From: an uncultured Eubacteriales bacterium
GTDB lineage: Bacteria; Bacillota; Clostridia; Oscillospirales; QAMX01
NCBI GenBank assembly: GCA_934546935.1
Contig: CAKTEH010000001.1
Span: 248,001-312,000, forward strand
Direction of reading: 5' to 3'
DNA length: 64,000 nucleotides
Below, one piece after another: positions 50,509 to 60,282 of this stretch. Every line of letters starts with the position of its first letter. Position 1 is the first letter of the stretch. The position numbers were made by a program, and so were the translations under genes. The notes beneath the pieces are model-generated. The model did no database searches, was not told the origin of the DNA, and worked only from the letters and a program-made list of their open reading frames with translations.

Positions 50509-51479
50509 TGGCGCGGATTATCCCGGTTTTTATCCCGCATGAGGGCTGCCCGCACGACTGTGTATTCTGCAATCAGCGGCGCATAGCTGCACCCGTATCT
50601 CCGGCCCCGGAGGATGTGCGGGAGCAGGTTTGCACTGCTTTGCATACGGCCGGTGCAGGTGCGGAGCTCGCTTTTTACGGCGGGAGCTTTACGGCGCTGC
50701 CTATGGCGCGCCAGGAAGCATATTTGCAGGCGGTTTCCGGCCTTCCGGTTACAATCCGCCTGTCGACACGTCCGGATGCAATTGATGAAGAAGTTTTAAG
50801 TCTTTTGGCGCATTTCCCGGTAAAAACGATTGAACTGGGCGCGCAGTCGATGTCGGATAAAGTGCTTTTTAACAGCGGCCGCGGTCACAGGGCGGAAGAT
50901 ACCCGCCGGGCAAGCGCGCTGATCCGGGAAGCCGGCTTTTCCCTGATCCTGCAGGTTATGTGTGGACTTCCAGGTGATGCGGATACCTGGACGGATACGG
51001 CCCATGAAATTGCACGGTTGAAACCAGACGGGGTGCGCATCTATCCGGTTGTGGTAATCCGGGATACTCGCCTCTACGAGCTTTGGAAAGCTGGCGTGTA
51101 CGTGCCGCTGACGCCTGAACAGGGCGCCTGTGCGGCAGCAGATATGCTGGAGGTTTTTTTACAACGGCATATCCCGGTGATCCGTATCGGACTAAATCCC
51201 ACGCAGGAGCTTTCCTCGGGCGGCGCTGTAGCGGGAGCCTATCACCCTGCATTGGGGGAAATGGCACGCGCGCAGGTATACCTGCGGCGTATGCTTGCGT
51301 CTGCGGGGCCTGTGCGTGCGGGAAAAGTAACATTTTATGTAAATGAAAAGCGGATATCCCGTGCGCTTGGGATCCGGAAGGGAAACCTGGAAGCGTTGCG
51401 GCAGATGGGTTATGCCGATACGGCGGTTGCCGGGCGCCCGGATCTGGGTGAATACGAAGTCGAAAGTTTTTGGAGTTGA
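50508..51479 (+). CDS. Radical SAM protein (Elp3/oxygen-independent coproporphyrinogen-like)
   Basis: 323 residues. The [4Fe-4S] cluster motif is CPHDCVFC near residue 14, followed by LAFYGGSFTALP, IRLSTRPDAIDEEVL, TIELGAQSMSDKVL and LILQVMCGLPGDADTW, the pattern of the Elp3-like radical SAM group. This gene sits between rnc and smc in many Clostridia; its substrate is unknown to me. The frame starts at the last base of rnc, and smc follows after 4 bases. Confidence 0.87.
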   Translation: MARIIPVFIPHEGCPHDCVFCNQRRIAAPVSPAPEDVREQVCTALHTAGAGAELAFYGGSFTALPMARQEAYLQAVSGLPVTIRLSTRPDAIDEEVLSLLAHFPVKTIELGAQSMSDKVLFNSGRGHRAEDTRRASALIREAGFSLILQVMCGLPGDADTWTDTAHEIARLKPDGVRIYPVVVIRDTRLYELWKAGVYVPLTPEQGACAAADMLEVFLQRHIPVIRIGLNPTQELSSGGAVAGAYHPALGEMARAQVYLRRMLASAGPVRAGKVTFYVNEKRISRALGIRKGNLEALRQMGYADTAVAGRPDLGEYEVESFWS

Positions 51480-51483
51480 TGAG

Positions 51484-54400
51484 GTGCTCTTAAAGAGTCT
51501 GGATATACAGGGGTTTAAATCCTTCCCGGATCGGACGCATATTGCGTTCAATCCGGGCGTTACCGTAATTGTCGGGCCCAATGGCAGTGGAAAAAGCAAT
51601 ATTTCCGACGCTATTCGCTGGGTGCTTGGCGAGCAGTCCACCAAGGCGCTGCGCGGCGGAAAAATGGAAGATGTGATTTTCTCCGGCGCAGGGGACCGGC
51701 GGGCGATGGCTGCCGCAGAGGTCAGCCTGACGATTGACAATTCCTCGGGTTTTCTGAAAAGCGAGTACAATGAAGTGACCGTTACCCGCAAATATTACCG
51801 CTCCGGCGAAAGCGAATTTTTCATCAACCGGAAGGCTGCGCGCCTGCGGGATATCCATGAGCTTTTCATGGATACCGGCCTTGGCCGCGATGGCTATTCC
51901 ATGATCAGCCAGGGAAGAATTGATGAGATTCTCAGTGTTAAAAGCGAGCAGCGGCGGGAAATTTTTGATGAAGCAACCGGTATTTCCAAATACCGGTACC
52001 GCCGTGAGGAGGCGGAACGCCGGCTGAGTGATGCCGACGCCAATTTGATGCGTATTCAGGATATGATTTCTGATATGTCGGAGAGACTTGAGCCGATGCG
52101 GGCCGAGGCGGAACGCGAACAGAAATATATGGATTTGCAGGCAAAGCTGAAAACACTGGATGTCAGCCTGATTATGCAGTCGCTTGCGGGGATCGGGCAG
52201 CGTCTCAGCCGTGCACGGGCCAATGTCGAGGCGTTTTCTGCGGATCTGGAAAATAGCCGTGCGGAATCGTCCCGGCTTGACGCATTGGCAGAAGGGCTGA
52301 TCCGCCAGACTGCGGAAAACCAGCGGCAGTTGGAAACGCTGCGCGACGAGCTTCGGGCTTTAGAGCGGGAGGCCGCACAGAAAGGCGAGGAAATTGCAGT
52401 CAGCCGTACGCAGGCGGAGCATATTGCCGCCGATATAGCACGCATGGAGCAGGAAAGCGCGGAAAGTTCGGCAGGAGATGCCGATGCGGATGCGCAGCTT
52501 GCCGCGCATAGGGCTGCGCTTTCAGACCTGAACAACCAGGCCGGTCTGGAAGCGGAGCGTATCGCCGCCCTGACGGAAGATATGCAGCAGATGAAGGTCC
52601 AGCAAAGTGCTGTGCGTGTGCGTTTGGCTGCGCAAATGGAGTCAGAATCTGTCGGAAAATCGCGGATTTTGGAAATATCCGGAAAACTGGAAACGTCTAA
52701 TTCCCTGAAGACAGAGCTTGCAGGGCAGCTCGATGCATTGTCGCAGGATGTTCGGGAGCGCGAAGCAGCCCTTGCGCGGGAACAGGCAGAGCAGAAGGCG
52801 CTGGATTTGGCGCTCGGATCTGCACAGGAAAAGGCGCAGGGTCTGGAAAACATACAGACGGGCTTCCAGCTGAAGCTGGACGCACGCCGCCGCCGTTTGG
52901 AGGATGCTTCCCGAACGCTTGAACAGGAGAGGGTGGAAACTGCGGCGCTTTCGAACCGGCTGGCCATGCTGCAGGAACTGGAAAAGGACTACGAGGGATT
53001 TAACCGCGCTGTACGGGTTGTAATGCGTGAGAATGCGTCAGGCGGACTGCGTGGAATCCATGGGCCGGTGTCGGCGCTGATGAAGCTTGAAGAAGCATAC
53101 ATACCAGCTGCGGAGACTGCGTTGGGTGGTGCAATGCAGTATATAGTCGTTGATTCCGAAACCGATGCGCGCGGCGCGATTGGTTTGCTGAAAAGCCGCG
53201 ACAGCGGACGGGCTACCTTCCTGCCCTTGTCTACGATCCGGCCGAACCTGCTGTCTGAACGGGGACTGGAGGAGCAGCGCGGGTTTATTGGAATTTTGTC
53301 GCAGCTGGTACAGTGCAAAGCTTGCTACCGGCCGGTTTTTGAAAATCTGCTCGGACGCACAGCGCTGGTGGACAACTTGGATAATGCCATTGCGCTGGCC
53401 AGGTTTTTTCATCATCGTTTCCGGATTGTTACCCTGGACGGGCAGGTTATTAATGCCGGGGGTTCCATGACCGGCGGAAGCCTGAACCGCAGTTCCGGAA
53501 TATTGAGTCGTGCCAATGAAATTGAAAAGCTTACAGCTGCGCTCCCGCCGCGCCGGCAGAAGCTTGCTGCGGCGCAGACGCAGACAGAGGGATTGCAGCG
53601 GGAAATCCAGGCACTGGAATACCAGTTGGCACGTTCCCGGGAAGAAGTCCAGGCTGCACAGGAGGAAGCTGTCCGGCTGTCGGCACAGCGCACGGCGCAT
53701 ACGGCAATTTTAGAGAGCCTGCTGGCCGGGGATGAAGAACGTGCCGCGCGTACGCAGGCCCTGCAGCGCCGTATTGCAGAGTTGGAAACACAGCAGGAAT
53801 CGCTTGCGGATACGCTTGCACAGGCCCGCGATGCGCTTACTGTGTCTGCACAGGCGCGGGAGGCATCGGAAGAAACATCCGCAGCGCTTGATAAGCGTGT
53901 CTCTGAAGCAGAAGCGGAGCTTTTGCACGCACGGATGCATTTGTCTGCGCTCGAAGCGCAGGTACAGGCGCAGGATGCTGCGCTTGCCGCGCTTATGCAG
54001 TCCCGGCAGCAGGCTTCTGTACGGGCGGCCCGCCGGGCGCAGCAGATTGAAGAAGCGCGCCGGCGTCAGGATGCTTGCCTTATCCAGGTGCAGCAGCAGG
54101 AAGCGCTGCGCACACAGCTGCAGGAACAATGTGAGGGGAAAAGCGATGCCATCCGCCGGGAAGTGGAGGTACAGCATAGCTATGAGAAAAAACGCATTGA
54201 AATAGAACGCCTTGCGCAGGAGGAAAACCGGCGCTGCCTGGAACTGGAACGTCAGTCTATCCGGGCACAGGCGGAATGTGAGGCGATTGAAAACGAAGAG
54301 TCTGCGCTCGACACACGGCTTTGGGACAGCTATGAGCTGACCCGTTCCCAGGCAGGGTCTTTTGCGCAGCCAGTGGAAAACCGCGCTTCTGCGCAACGGG

Positions 54401-55053
54401 AGCTGGAAAACTATAAACGCGCTGTGCGCGCCCTGGGTTCAATCTATCCCGGCGCTGTCCGGGAGTATCAGAGTCTGTGCCAGCGTTATGAGTTCATGAG
54501 CGGGCAGAAAAAGGATGCGGAGGTTTCCAGAAATGAAATCCTGGAGATCATCCGGGATATCAACAGCCGGATGCAGGAAATTTTCACGGAGCAGTTTGCC
54601 GTAATTGCCCGCAGCTTCACGGAAATCTTTAGGCGCATTTTCGGCGGGGGGACGGCAAAAATTGAGTTGTCCGATCCGGGCAACGTGCTGCAAAGCGGCA
54701 TCGATATTATGGTGCAGCCGCCGGGAAAACAGCTGAAAGTTTTAACGCTCCTGTCGGGCGGCGAGCGCGCACTTGCCGCGATTGCCTTATATTTTGCCAT
54801 TATGACTGTCCGGCCCGCACCGTTTTGTGTGCTTGACGAAATTGAATCGGCATTGGATGAGGCCAATGTGCGGCTGTTTGGGCGTTATCTGCGGGAAATG
54901 TCAGATAAAGTACAATTTATTGTAATCTCCCATCGACGCGGTACAATGGAGGCGGCAGATATGCTATACGGCGTGGCTATGCCGAAACAGGGGATATCAC
55001 GCATCCTTGCGCTGAATGTTGCCGAGGCGGAAAAAGAATATATAAAGGACTGA
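51484..55053 (+). CDS. smc: Chromosome segregation protein SMC
   Basis: 1189 residues from GTG 51484 (GGAG eight bases upstream), the normal length. SMC dimers with ScpA/ScpB load at origins and compact chromosomes. The N-terminal head has LDIQGFKSFPDRTHI and Walker A VGPNGSGKSNISDAIRWVLGEQS. Long coiled coils flank a hinge at about residues 515-680 (RGIHGPVSALMKLEEAYIPA, VINAGGSMTGGSLNRSSG). The C-terminal head has the ABC signature LLSGGERALAAIALYFAI and Walker B FCVLDEIESALDEANVRLF. A longer frame from 51343 overlaps the radical SAM gene and lacks support. Confidence 0.97.
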   Translation: MLLKSLDIQGFKSFPDRTHIAFNPGVTVIVGPNGSGKSNISDAIRWVLGEQSTKALRGGKMEDVIFSGAGDRRAMAAAEVSLTIDNSSGFLKSEYNEVTVTRKYYRSGESEFFINRKAARLRDIHELFMDTGLGRDGYSMISQGRIDEILSVKSEQRREIFDEATGISKYRYRREEAERRLSDADANLMRIQDMISDMSERLEPMRAEAEREQKYMDLQAKLKTLDVSLIMQSLAGIGQRLSRARANVEAFSADLENSRAESSRLDALAEGLIRQTAENQRQLETLRDELRALEREAAQKGEEIAVSRTQAEHIAADIARMEQESAESSAGDADADAQLAAHRAALSDLNNQAGLEAERIAALTEDMQQMKVQQSAVRVRLAAQMESESVGKSRILEISGKLETSNSLKTELAGQLDALSQDVREREAALAREQAEQKALDLALGSAQEKAQGLENIQTGFQLKLDARRRRLEDASRTLEQERVETAALSNRLAMLQELEKDYEGFNRAVRVVMRENASGGLRGIHGPVSALMKLEEAYIPAAETALGGAMQYIVVDSETDARGAIGLLKSRDSGRATFLPLSTIRPNLLSERGLEEQRGFIGILSQLVQCKACYRPVFENLLGRTALVDNLDNAIALARFFHHRFRIVTLDGQVINAGGSMTGGSLNRSSGILSRANEIEKLTAALPPRRQKLAAAQTQTEGLQREIQALEYQLARSREEVQAAQEEAVRLSAQRTAHTAILESLLAGDEERAARTQALQRRIAELETQQESLADTLAQARDALTVSAQAREASEETSAALDKRVSEAEAELLHARMHLSALEAQVQAQDAALAALMQSRQQASVRAARRAQQIEEARRRQDACLIQVQQQEALRTQLQEQCEGKSDAIRREVEVQHSYEKKRIEIERLAQEENRRCLELERQSIRAQAECEAIENEESALDTRLWDSYELTRSQAGSFAQPVENRASAQRELENYKRAVRALGSIYPGAVREYQSLCQRYEFMSGQKKDAEVSRNEILEIIRDINSRMQEIFTEQFAVIARSFTEIFRRIFGGGTAKIELSDPGNVLQSGIDIMVQPPGKQLKVLTLLSGGERALAAIALYFAIMTVRPAPFCVLDEIESALDEANVRLFGRYLREMSDKVQFIVISHRRGTMEAADMLYGVAMPKQGISRILALNVAEAEKEYIKD

Positions 55054-55057
55054 AACT

Positions 55058-55990
55058 ATGGGATTTTTTGATAAAATAAAATCCGGATTATCGAAAACCC
55101 GGAATAAAATCAGCGATATGATTAATTCGGTCGTCTCTTCTTTTCGGGAGGTTGACGAGGAAATGCTCGAGGAGCTGGAAGAAGCGCTGATCCTGTCTGA
55201 TATGGGTGCGGACGCAGCGCATGAGGTCATTGAGCAGCTGCGCCGGGAGGTCGCTGCACAACGGCTGCGCGAACCGGAACAAGTGCGGGAGCGCCTGGCT
55301 TCCATTTTGGCTGGGATGCTGCGCAGCGGGGAAGAGGAAGATGCGAATGCGCGTTCGACAATGGGACTCCGCATGAATACCCGTCCCTCGGTAATCCTGG
55401 TTGTCGGCGTCAACGGCGTGGGGAAGACAACGTCGATCGGAAAGCTGGCGAATCTTTTGGCTAAAGAAGGAAAACGGGTTATGCTTGCTGCGGGAGACAC
55501 TTTCCGCGCGGCTGCGGCGGAGCAGCTTGGTATCTGGGCCGAGCGGGCAGGTGTGGATATTGTGCGGCATGAGGAAGGCTCGGATCCGGCTTCGGTTGTC
55601 TATGATGCGATCCAGGCGGCAAAATCGCGCGGCTGTGACGTAATTATCTGCGATACCGCCGGGCGCCTGCACAATAAATCCAATCTTATGCGGGAATTGG
55701 AAAAGATCAGCCGGGTCATTGACCGTGAACTGCCTGGCGCCGACCGGGAGACGCTTTTGGTGCTTGATGCGACAACTGGGCAAAACGCGCTGATGCAGGC
55801 GAAGAGCTTTAAGGAAAGCGTTCCAATTACCGGCCTGGTGCTGGCAAAACTTGACGGTACCGCAAAAGGCGGTATTGTAATTGCAATTAAACGGGAGTTG
55901 GATGTGCCGGTGCGTTTTATCTGTGTCGGCGAAGGGATCGACGATTTGCTTCCTTTTGAGCCGGATGATTTTGCAAAAGCGTTGTTTTGA
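55058..55990 (+). CDS. ftsY: Signal recognition particle receptor FtsY
   Basis: 310 residues. FtsY is the SRP receptor GTPase for co-translational membrane insertion. The short N domain (DKIKSGLSKTRNKISDMI, LEEALILSDMGADAA) lacks the long acidic A region of enterobacteria, as usual in Firmicutes. The G domain has GVNGVGKTTSIGKLANLL, GDTFRAAAAEQLGIWA, ICDTAGRLHNKSNLM, LAKLDGTAKGG and FICVGEGIDDLLPFEPDDF. It follows smc by 4 bases. Confidence 0.97.
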   Translation: MGFFDKIKSGLSKTRNKISDMINSVVSSFREVDEEMLEELEEALILSDMGADAAHEVIEQLRREVAAQRLREPEQVRERLASILAGMLRSGEEEDANARSTMGLRMNTRPSVILVVGVNGVGKTTSIGKLANLLAKEGKRVMLAAGDTFRAAAAEQLGIWAERAGVDIVRHEEGSDPASVVYDAIQAAKSRGCDVIICDTAGRLHNKSNLMRELEKISRVIDRELPGADRETLLVLDATTGQNALMQAKSFKESVPITGLVLAKLDGTAKGGIVIAIKRELDVPVRFICVGEGIDDLLPFEPDDFAKALF

Positions 55991-56009
55991 TGGATTGGGA
56001 GCGTAAAAT

Positions 56010-56756
56010 ATGGCTAGAATAGATGGACGGGCGTATGACGAGCTGCGCCCTTTGACAATCCTTCCGGATTTCACCCGGTATGCAGAAGGAAGCGTTTTGA
56101 TTACGCAGGGCAGCACGGTTGTGTTGTGTACGGCTTCGTTTACAGAGGGGGTACCGCGCCATGTTAAAGGTACGGGCCGGGGCTGGCTGACGGCAGAATA
56201 TGATATGCTGCCGCGCGCAAACCGGGAGCGTTCCTCGCGGGATATTGCAAAACTAAAGCTGTCCGGGCGCAGTGCGGAAATCCAGCGCCTGATCGGCAGA
56301 AGCCTGCGCAGTGTAACGGACATGGCAAAATTGGGTGAAAATACGTTTGTTATTGACTGCGATGTGCTGCAGGGTGACGGCGGAACCCGCTGTGCGTCGA
56401 TTACCGGCGGTTTTGTGGCGCTGTATATTGCCTGTGCCCGTCTGATTGAGCAGGGTGTGCTGGCAAAAATGCCGCTGCGCGACCATATCGCTGCGCTTGG
56501 CTGCGGGATTGTCCATGTTGACGGCGCAGACCGGCCGGTTGTCGATATGTGCTATGAGGAGGATTCCTCTGCGATTGTGGATTTTAATCTGGTTGCAACC
56601 GGCCGCGGCGCAATTGCGGAAATCCAGGGTACCGGGGAAGGCCGTCCCTATATGCCGCAGGAGTTGTCTGCGCTGGTAGAGGCTGCATTGCCCGCGGTAG
56701 GGGAAGTGATCCGCGCGCAGAAAGAGATTACGGATAAATATGGATATGGATTATGA
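56010..56756 (+). CDS. rph: Ribonuclease PH
   Basis: 248 residues. RNase PH trims tRNA 3' ends using phosphate. Motifs are RPLTILPDFTRYAEGSVLI, GWLTAEYDMLPRANRERSSR, GRSAEIQRLIGRSLRSVTD, DCDVLQGDGGTRCASITGGF and GTGEGRPYMPQEL. It lies 19 bases after ftsY, and its stop overlaps the next gene's ATG by 4 bases, the classic rph-rdgB order. Confidence 0.97.
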   Translation: MARIDGRAYDELRPLTILPDFTRYAEGSVLITQGSTVVLCTASFTEGVPRHVKGTGRGWLTAEYDMLPRANRERSSRDIAKLKLSGRSAEIQRLIGRSLRSVTDMAKLGENTFVIDCDVLQGDGGTRCASITGGFVALYIACARLIEQGVLAKMPLRDHIAALGCGIVHVDGADRPVVDMCYEEDSSAIVDFNLVATGRGAIAEIQGTGEGRPYMPQELSALVEAALPAVGEVIRAQKEITDKYGYGL

Positions 56757-57361
56757 ACATGAAATGGATTATTGCAACCAATAATAAAAGCAAAGTAAAA
56801 GAATTCCATAAAATCCTGCCGCCGCTGGGCATCGAGGCGCAGTCGCTTGCAGAAGCCGGTATTTGTCTGGAGGTGGAGGAGACCGGGACAAGTTTTGAGG
56901 AAAACGCACTGTTGAAAGCGCGTGCGTGCTGTGCACGTACGGGGCTGCCTTCGGTTTCAGACGATTCCGGCCTGGCAGTTGACGCGCTGGACGGCGCGCC
57001 CGGTATTTATTCGGCGCGCTATGCCTGCTCAGACGCCGCGTGCAATGCACGGGTGCTGCAGGAGATGGAAAACGTACCGGATGGGGAAGCGCGCCATGCG
57101 CGTTTTATCTGCGTCATTGCCTGTGTGCTGCCCGACGGGCGTGAGTTTACTGTGCGCGGTGAATGCCATGGGCAGATCGCCCGGGAAGAACGCGGTGAAA
57201 ACGGATTCGGTTATGATCCGCTGTTTTATGCGCCGGAATATGGTAAAACCTATGGCGAGCTTGCGCCGGAACTGAAAAACGAGATATCCCACCGCGCCGC
57301 AGCGCTGCGTGCATTTGCGGAAAAACTGAAGGAAATGGGGATTGGGCAGGATGACAAGTAA
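56753..57361 (+). CDS. rdgB: XTP/dITP diphosphatase (RdgB/HAM1 family)
   Basis: 202 residues. It hydrolyses ITP, dITP and XTP to keep deaminated purines out of nucleic acids. Motifs are IIATNNKSKVKEFHKIL, ETGTSFEENALLKARACC, PSVSDDSGLAVDALDGAPGI and GENGFGYDPLFYAPEYGKT, ending with EISHRAAALRAFAEKL. Two starts are possible (56753, or the Met three codons later); I use the one that overlaps the rph stop. Confidence 0.96.
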   Translation: MNMKWIIATNNKSKVKEFHKILPPLGIEAQSLAEAGICLEVEETGTSFEENALLKARACCARTGLPSVSDDSGLAVDALDGAPGIYSARYACSDAACNARVLQEMENVPDGEARHARFICVIACVLPDGREFTVRGECHGQIAREERGENGFGYDPLFYAPEYGKTYGELAPELKNEISHRAAALRAFAEKLKEMGIGQDDK

Positions 57362-57647
57362 GCACAGGGCGGCGCTGCGTGCACGTGCCAATGAGCTTCG
57401 CACAATTATTCAAGTTGGGAAACAGGATATAGGGGAAAATCTGATTGTACAGGTTAACGGGGCGCTGGAAACGCGGGAACTGATTAAGCTGCGTGTACTG
57501 GAGAACTCGGGCCTTACGGCTCGTGAAGCAGCGGCGGAAATCGCTATGGCTACACACAGCGAGGTAATCCAGGTGATAGGGACGCGCTTTGTACTTTACC
57601 GGGAAAGCCGGACGCTTCCTGCGGATAAAAGGATTTGCCTGGAATGA
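57351..57647 (+). CDS. yhbY: YhbY-family RNA-binding protein (CRM domain)
   Basis: 98 residues from ATG 57351. The CRM domain protein associates with pre-50S ribosomes. Seen are TSKHRAALRARANELRTIIQ, VGKQDIGENLI (GxxG-like loop region) and VIGTRFVLYRESR. It overlaps rdgB by 11 bases and nadD by 4, the common Firmicute order yhbY-nadD-yqeK. Confidence 0.93.
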   Translation: MTSKHRAALRARANELRTIIQVGKQDIGENLIVQVNGALETRELIKLRVLENSGLTAREAAAEIAMATHSEVIQVIGTRFVLYRESRTLPADKRICLE

Positions 57648-58258
57648 GTGGGGAAAAGCTGGGAATTTTTGGCGGGACTTTTAACCCGCCGCATATCGGC
57701 CATGTCCATGCTGCACAGGAAGCGGCGCGTGTACTTGGGCTGAGAATCCTTTTTGTACCGGACAATATCCCGCCGCATAAGGAGATGCCGCCTCACAGCG
57801 CCAGCGCGCAGGACCGTTTGGAGATGATCAGGCTGGCTGCGCGGCAGATACCAGGCGCGCAGGTGCTCGACCTGGAGATACGGCGTGGGAACCGCAGCTA
57901 TACGGCCGATACGGTGGAAGAACTTGCCCGCCTGTATCCTGGCGACGAGCTGTGGCTGATTGTGGGCACAGACATGCTTTGTTCGCTCCATACCTGGTAT
58001 CAGCCGGAGCGTATCTTCGCCCATGCGAATATTGCTGCGCTTGCCCGCAACGCAGGCGACCGGCCGGAAATTGAGCAAGGCGCGGCATTTTTGCAGGAAA
58101 AATACGGCGCAAAGGTGACATTGATCGATGCGCAGCCGCTTCCGGTTTCCTCATCCCAGATCCGGGAAGGGCTGTATTCCGGTATGGCGCACTGGCTTCC
58201 GCCGGAGGTATTTGCCTACATAAAGGAAAGAGGGTTATATCTTGACGTTGGATGTTGA
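57644..58258 (+). CDS. nadD: Nicotinate-nucleotide adenylyltransferase
   Basis: 204 residues from ATG 57644, which overlaps the yhbY stop. NadD adenylates nicotinate mononucleotide in NAD synthesis. Motifs are LGIFGGTFNPPHIGHVHAAQ (nucleotidyltransferase HxGH site), FVPDNIPPHKEMPP, LIVGTDMLCSLHTWYQP and the SSSQIREGL motif near the C-terminus. It overlaps yqeK by 17 bases. Confidence 0.97.
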   Translation: MSGEKLGIFGGTFNPPHIGHVHAAQEAARVLGLRILFVPDNIPPHKEMPPHSASAQDRLEMIRLAARQIPGAQVLDLEIRRGNRSYTADTVEELARLYPGDELWLIVGTDMLCSLHTWYQPERIFAHANIAALARNAGDRPEIEQGAAFLQEKYGAKVTLIDAQPLPVSSSQIREGLYSGMAHWLPPEVFAYIKERGLYLDVGC

Positions 58259-58856
58259 GCGGCTGAGGGTTTATATAAAGCAAAAGCTTCCCCGGCGTGC
58301 GGCGCATATTTTCGGGTGCGAGCAGACTGCCCTTACCTTGGCTGCCCGTTGGGGAGCGGATCCGGAAAAGGCGCGGCGTGCGGCGCTTTTGCATGATATC
58401 ACAAAATATTATTCTCTGGACGAGCAGTTGAAATTGGTCGAAAAATACTGTATAATGATAAATCAGGATGATTTGGATTCACCCCAGATTTTGCATGCTT
58501 ACACGGCCGCCGGTGCAGCGCGCTGTATATTTGGGCTTGACGGGGAAACCGTCGGGGCAATCCATTGGCATACAACCGGGCACGCTGAAATGCGCCTGTT
58601 GGAGAAAATCCTCTATCTGGCCGATATGATCGAACCGGGACGGAATTTCCCGGGTGTTGAATGGCTTCGAAAGGAAGCAATAGAAGATCTGGACGGCGCA
58701 TTGCTGGATGCATTTGCTTCCACAATTGCGTTTCAACTGGACAAACGGACGCCGGTGCATCCGGCAACAATTGAAGCGTATAACAGCCTGCTGCGCAGTA
58801 GGCGAGGAGAACAGAAGACCGGTGATTCGACCGGCATGCAGAAAATGCATAACTAA
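58242..58856 (+). CDS. yqeK: YqeK-family HD-domain hydrolase (bis(5'-nucleosyl)-tetraphosphatase)
   Basis: 204 residues from TTG 58242 (AAAGGAAAGAGG upstream). The HD phosphohydrolase motifs are AHIFGCEQTALTLA (first His), AALLHDITKYYSLDEQL (HD pair), HTTGHAEMRLLEKILYLADMIEPGR. YqeK enzymes cleave diadenosine tetraphosphate to ADP and help regulate stress signalling. The C-terminal tail after YNSLLRSRRG is polar and probably disordered. An LCP protein follows after 10 bases. Confidence 0.93.
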   Translation: MTLDVERLRVYIKQKLPRRAAHIFGCEQTALTLAARWGADPEKARRAALLHDITKYYSLDEQLKLVEKYCIMINQDDLDSPQILHAYTAAGAARCIFGLDGETVGAIHWHTTGHAEMRLLEKILYLADMIEPGRNFPGVEWLRKEAIEDLDGALLDAFASTIAFQLDKRTPVHPATIEAYNSLLRSRRGEQKTGDSTGMQKMHN

Positions 58857-58866
58857 GGGATGGCTT

Positions 58867-60243
58867 ATGAAAAAGGGAAAACATGAAGCTGGAAACCAGC
58901 ATGTAAATAAACCGGCGCCTGTGCCGGAAGGACGAGAAGAAGTCCGGTATGCGCCGCAGCCAAAGCCGGCCAAGCCAAGAAAACGCCGCCGCGGCTGTCT
59001 TATGGTGTTAATTACACTTTTGATTTTGCTTGTTATGGTCATTGTTGCAGGCTTTATTTACTGGGAAAGTTATGTCAAGCCTCCTGTGTCCAGAAATAAC
59101 GGCGATGCAAATGGTTCGACTGTAATCGGCGGTTATGACCCTGAAAATCCGGATAAAACCGGTACGCCGGGTACAGATGGGGATACTTCGGATGCCGATC
59201 TTGAAGAAGAAGTGAAAAACCAAGGGCAGTCAATTGAAATTGCCGGAAGTGAGCGTAAGGACGAGTGCTTTACAATGCTGGTTGTCGGCCTGGACAAGTC
59301 GGAACGCCTTACGGATACAATTATTGTTGCAACCTTCAATGTCCACGATAAAACTGTGGCTGTATTGAATGTCCCGCGCGATACACTGTCTTCCTACAAT
59401 GGCGGCTCAATTCATAAAATCAATTCCGCTTATGGTTCTGGGGGGATTGAGCGTACGATCGCCGAGGTCCAGAATGTAATCGGTTTTGAAATCGACCGTC
59501 ATGTGATTGTTACCTATGATGCATTTAAGGAACTGATCGACGAAATTGGCGGGATTGATATCTATGTGCCGCAGGATATGTACAAAAACACGGGCGATAT
59601 GATTATTAACTTGAAGGAAGGCCAGCAGACGCTCGATGGGGAACACGCGCTGATGTATATGCGCTACCGCGGTTATGCGAATGCGGATCTTGCCCGTATT
59701 CAGGCCCAGCAGAGCTTTTATCAGGCCGTGATTGAAAAAATTGCCCGTCCGGCAACGCTGCTGAAGCTGCCGGGTCTTGCTTCTGTGGTAATGGACAATG
59801 TGGAAACAGATCTGTCGGTCGGGGAGATGATCTGGATTGGCGTCAACTATGTTTCGATGGATACGGATACCATTGTCTACAATACCCTTCCCAATACCCC
59901 GCGTTATATCAATAAGATCTCTTATGTTATCCCCAATGAAAAACAAATTTTGGAGCTGGTTAATTCCTATTATAATCCATATTTAAGGGAAATTACGTCG
60001 CTTAAGCTGACAGCTGTTCCTGGAAATTCCGGGAATTCGGATCCGGACGAGGAGGAGACGCAGGATCCACAGCCCGGGACGGATGAAGATGTATTGCCGG
60101 AGGATCCAAACGATGGGGATGTGGAATATCCTGACGAAGGCGATGATGACGGCGATATATTCTGGATCGGTTCAGATGATGATGACGGCGGGACAGGGGG
60201 CGACCCGATTTTCGGAGAAACTGGCGACCCGGAAATTGAATAG
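58867..60243 (+). CDS. LytR-CpsA-Psr family cell-wall ligase
   Basis: 458 residues from ATG 58867. A basic cytoplasmic tail of about 45 residues precedes one membrane helix (CLMVLITLLILLVMVIVAGFIYW), an acidic/Gly linker, and the LCP domain (FTMLVVGLDKSERLTDTII, LNVPRDTLSSYNGGSIHKIN, GIDIYVPQDM, MRYRGYANADLARIQAQQSF). The Arg and Asp residues for pyrophosphate are in RYRGYANADLARI. LCP enzymes attach teichoic acids or other glycopolymers to peptidoglycan. The last 60 residues are almost all Asp, Glu, Gly and Pro, longer than usual. Confidence 0.93.
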   Translation: MKKGKHEAGNQHVNKPAPVPEGREEVRYAPQPKPAKPRKRRRGCLMVLITLLILLVMVIVAGFIYWESYVKPPVSRNNGDANGSTVIGGYDPENPDKTGTPGTDGDTSDADLEEEVKNQGQSIEIAGSERKDECFTMLVVGLDKSERLTDTIIVATFNVHDKTVAVLNVPRDTLSSYNGGSIHKINSAYGSGGIERTIAEVQNVIGFEIDRHVIVTYDAFKELIDEIGGIDIYVPQDMYKNTGDMIINLKEGQQTLDGEHALMYMRYRGYANADLARIQAQQSFYQAVIEKIARPATLLKLPGLASVVMDNVETDLSVGEMIWIGVNYVSMDTDTIVYNTLPNTPRYINKISYVIPNEKQILELVNSYYNPYLREITSLKLTAVPGNSGNSDPDEEETQDPQPGTDEDVLPEDPNDGDVEYPDEGDDDGDIFWIGSDDDDGGTGGDPIFGETGDPEIE

Positions 60244-60282
60244 CGCCTGAATTGGATAAGGAAGGATTGGAAAGGATTAATT

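Noticed and set aside
55088..56323. Long minus-strand open frame across ftsY and rph
   Set aside because: Both plus-strand genes are unmistakable; the antisense frame has no recognisable domain.
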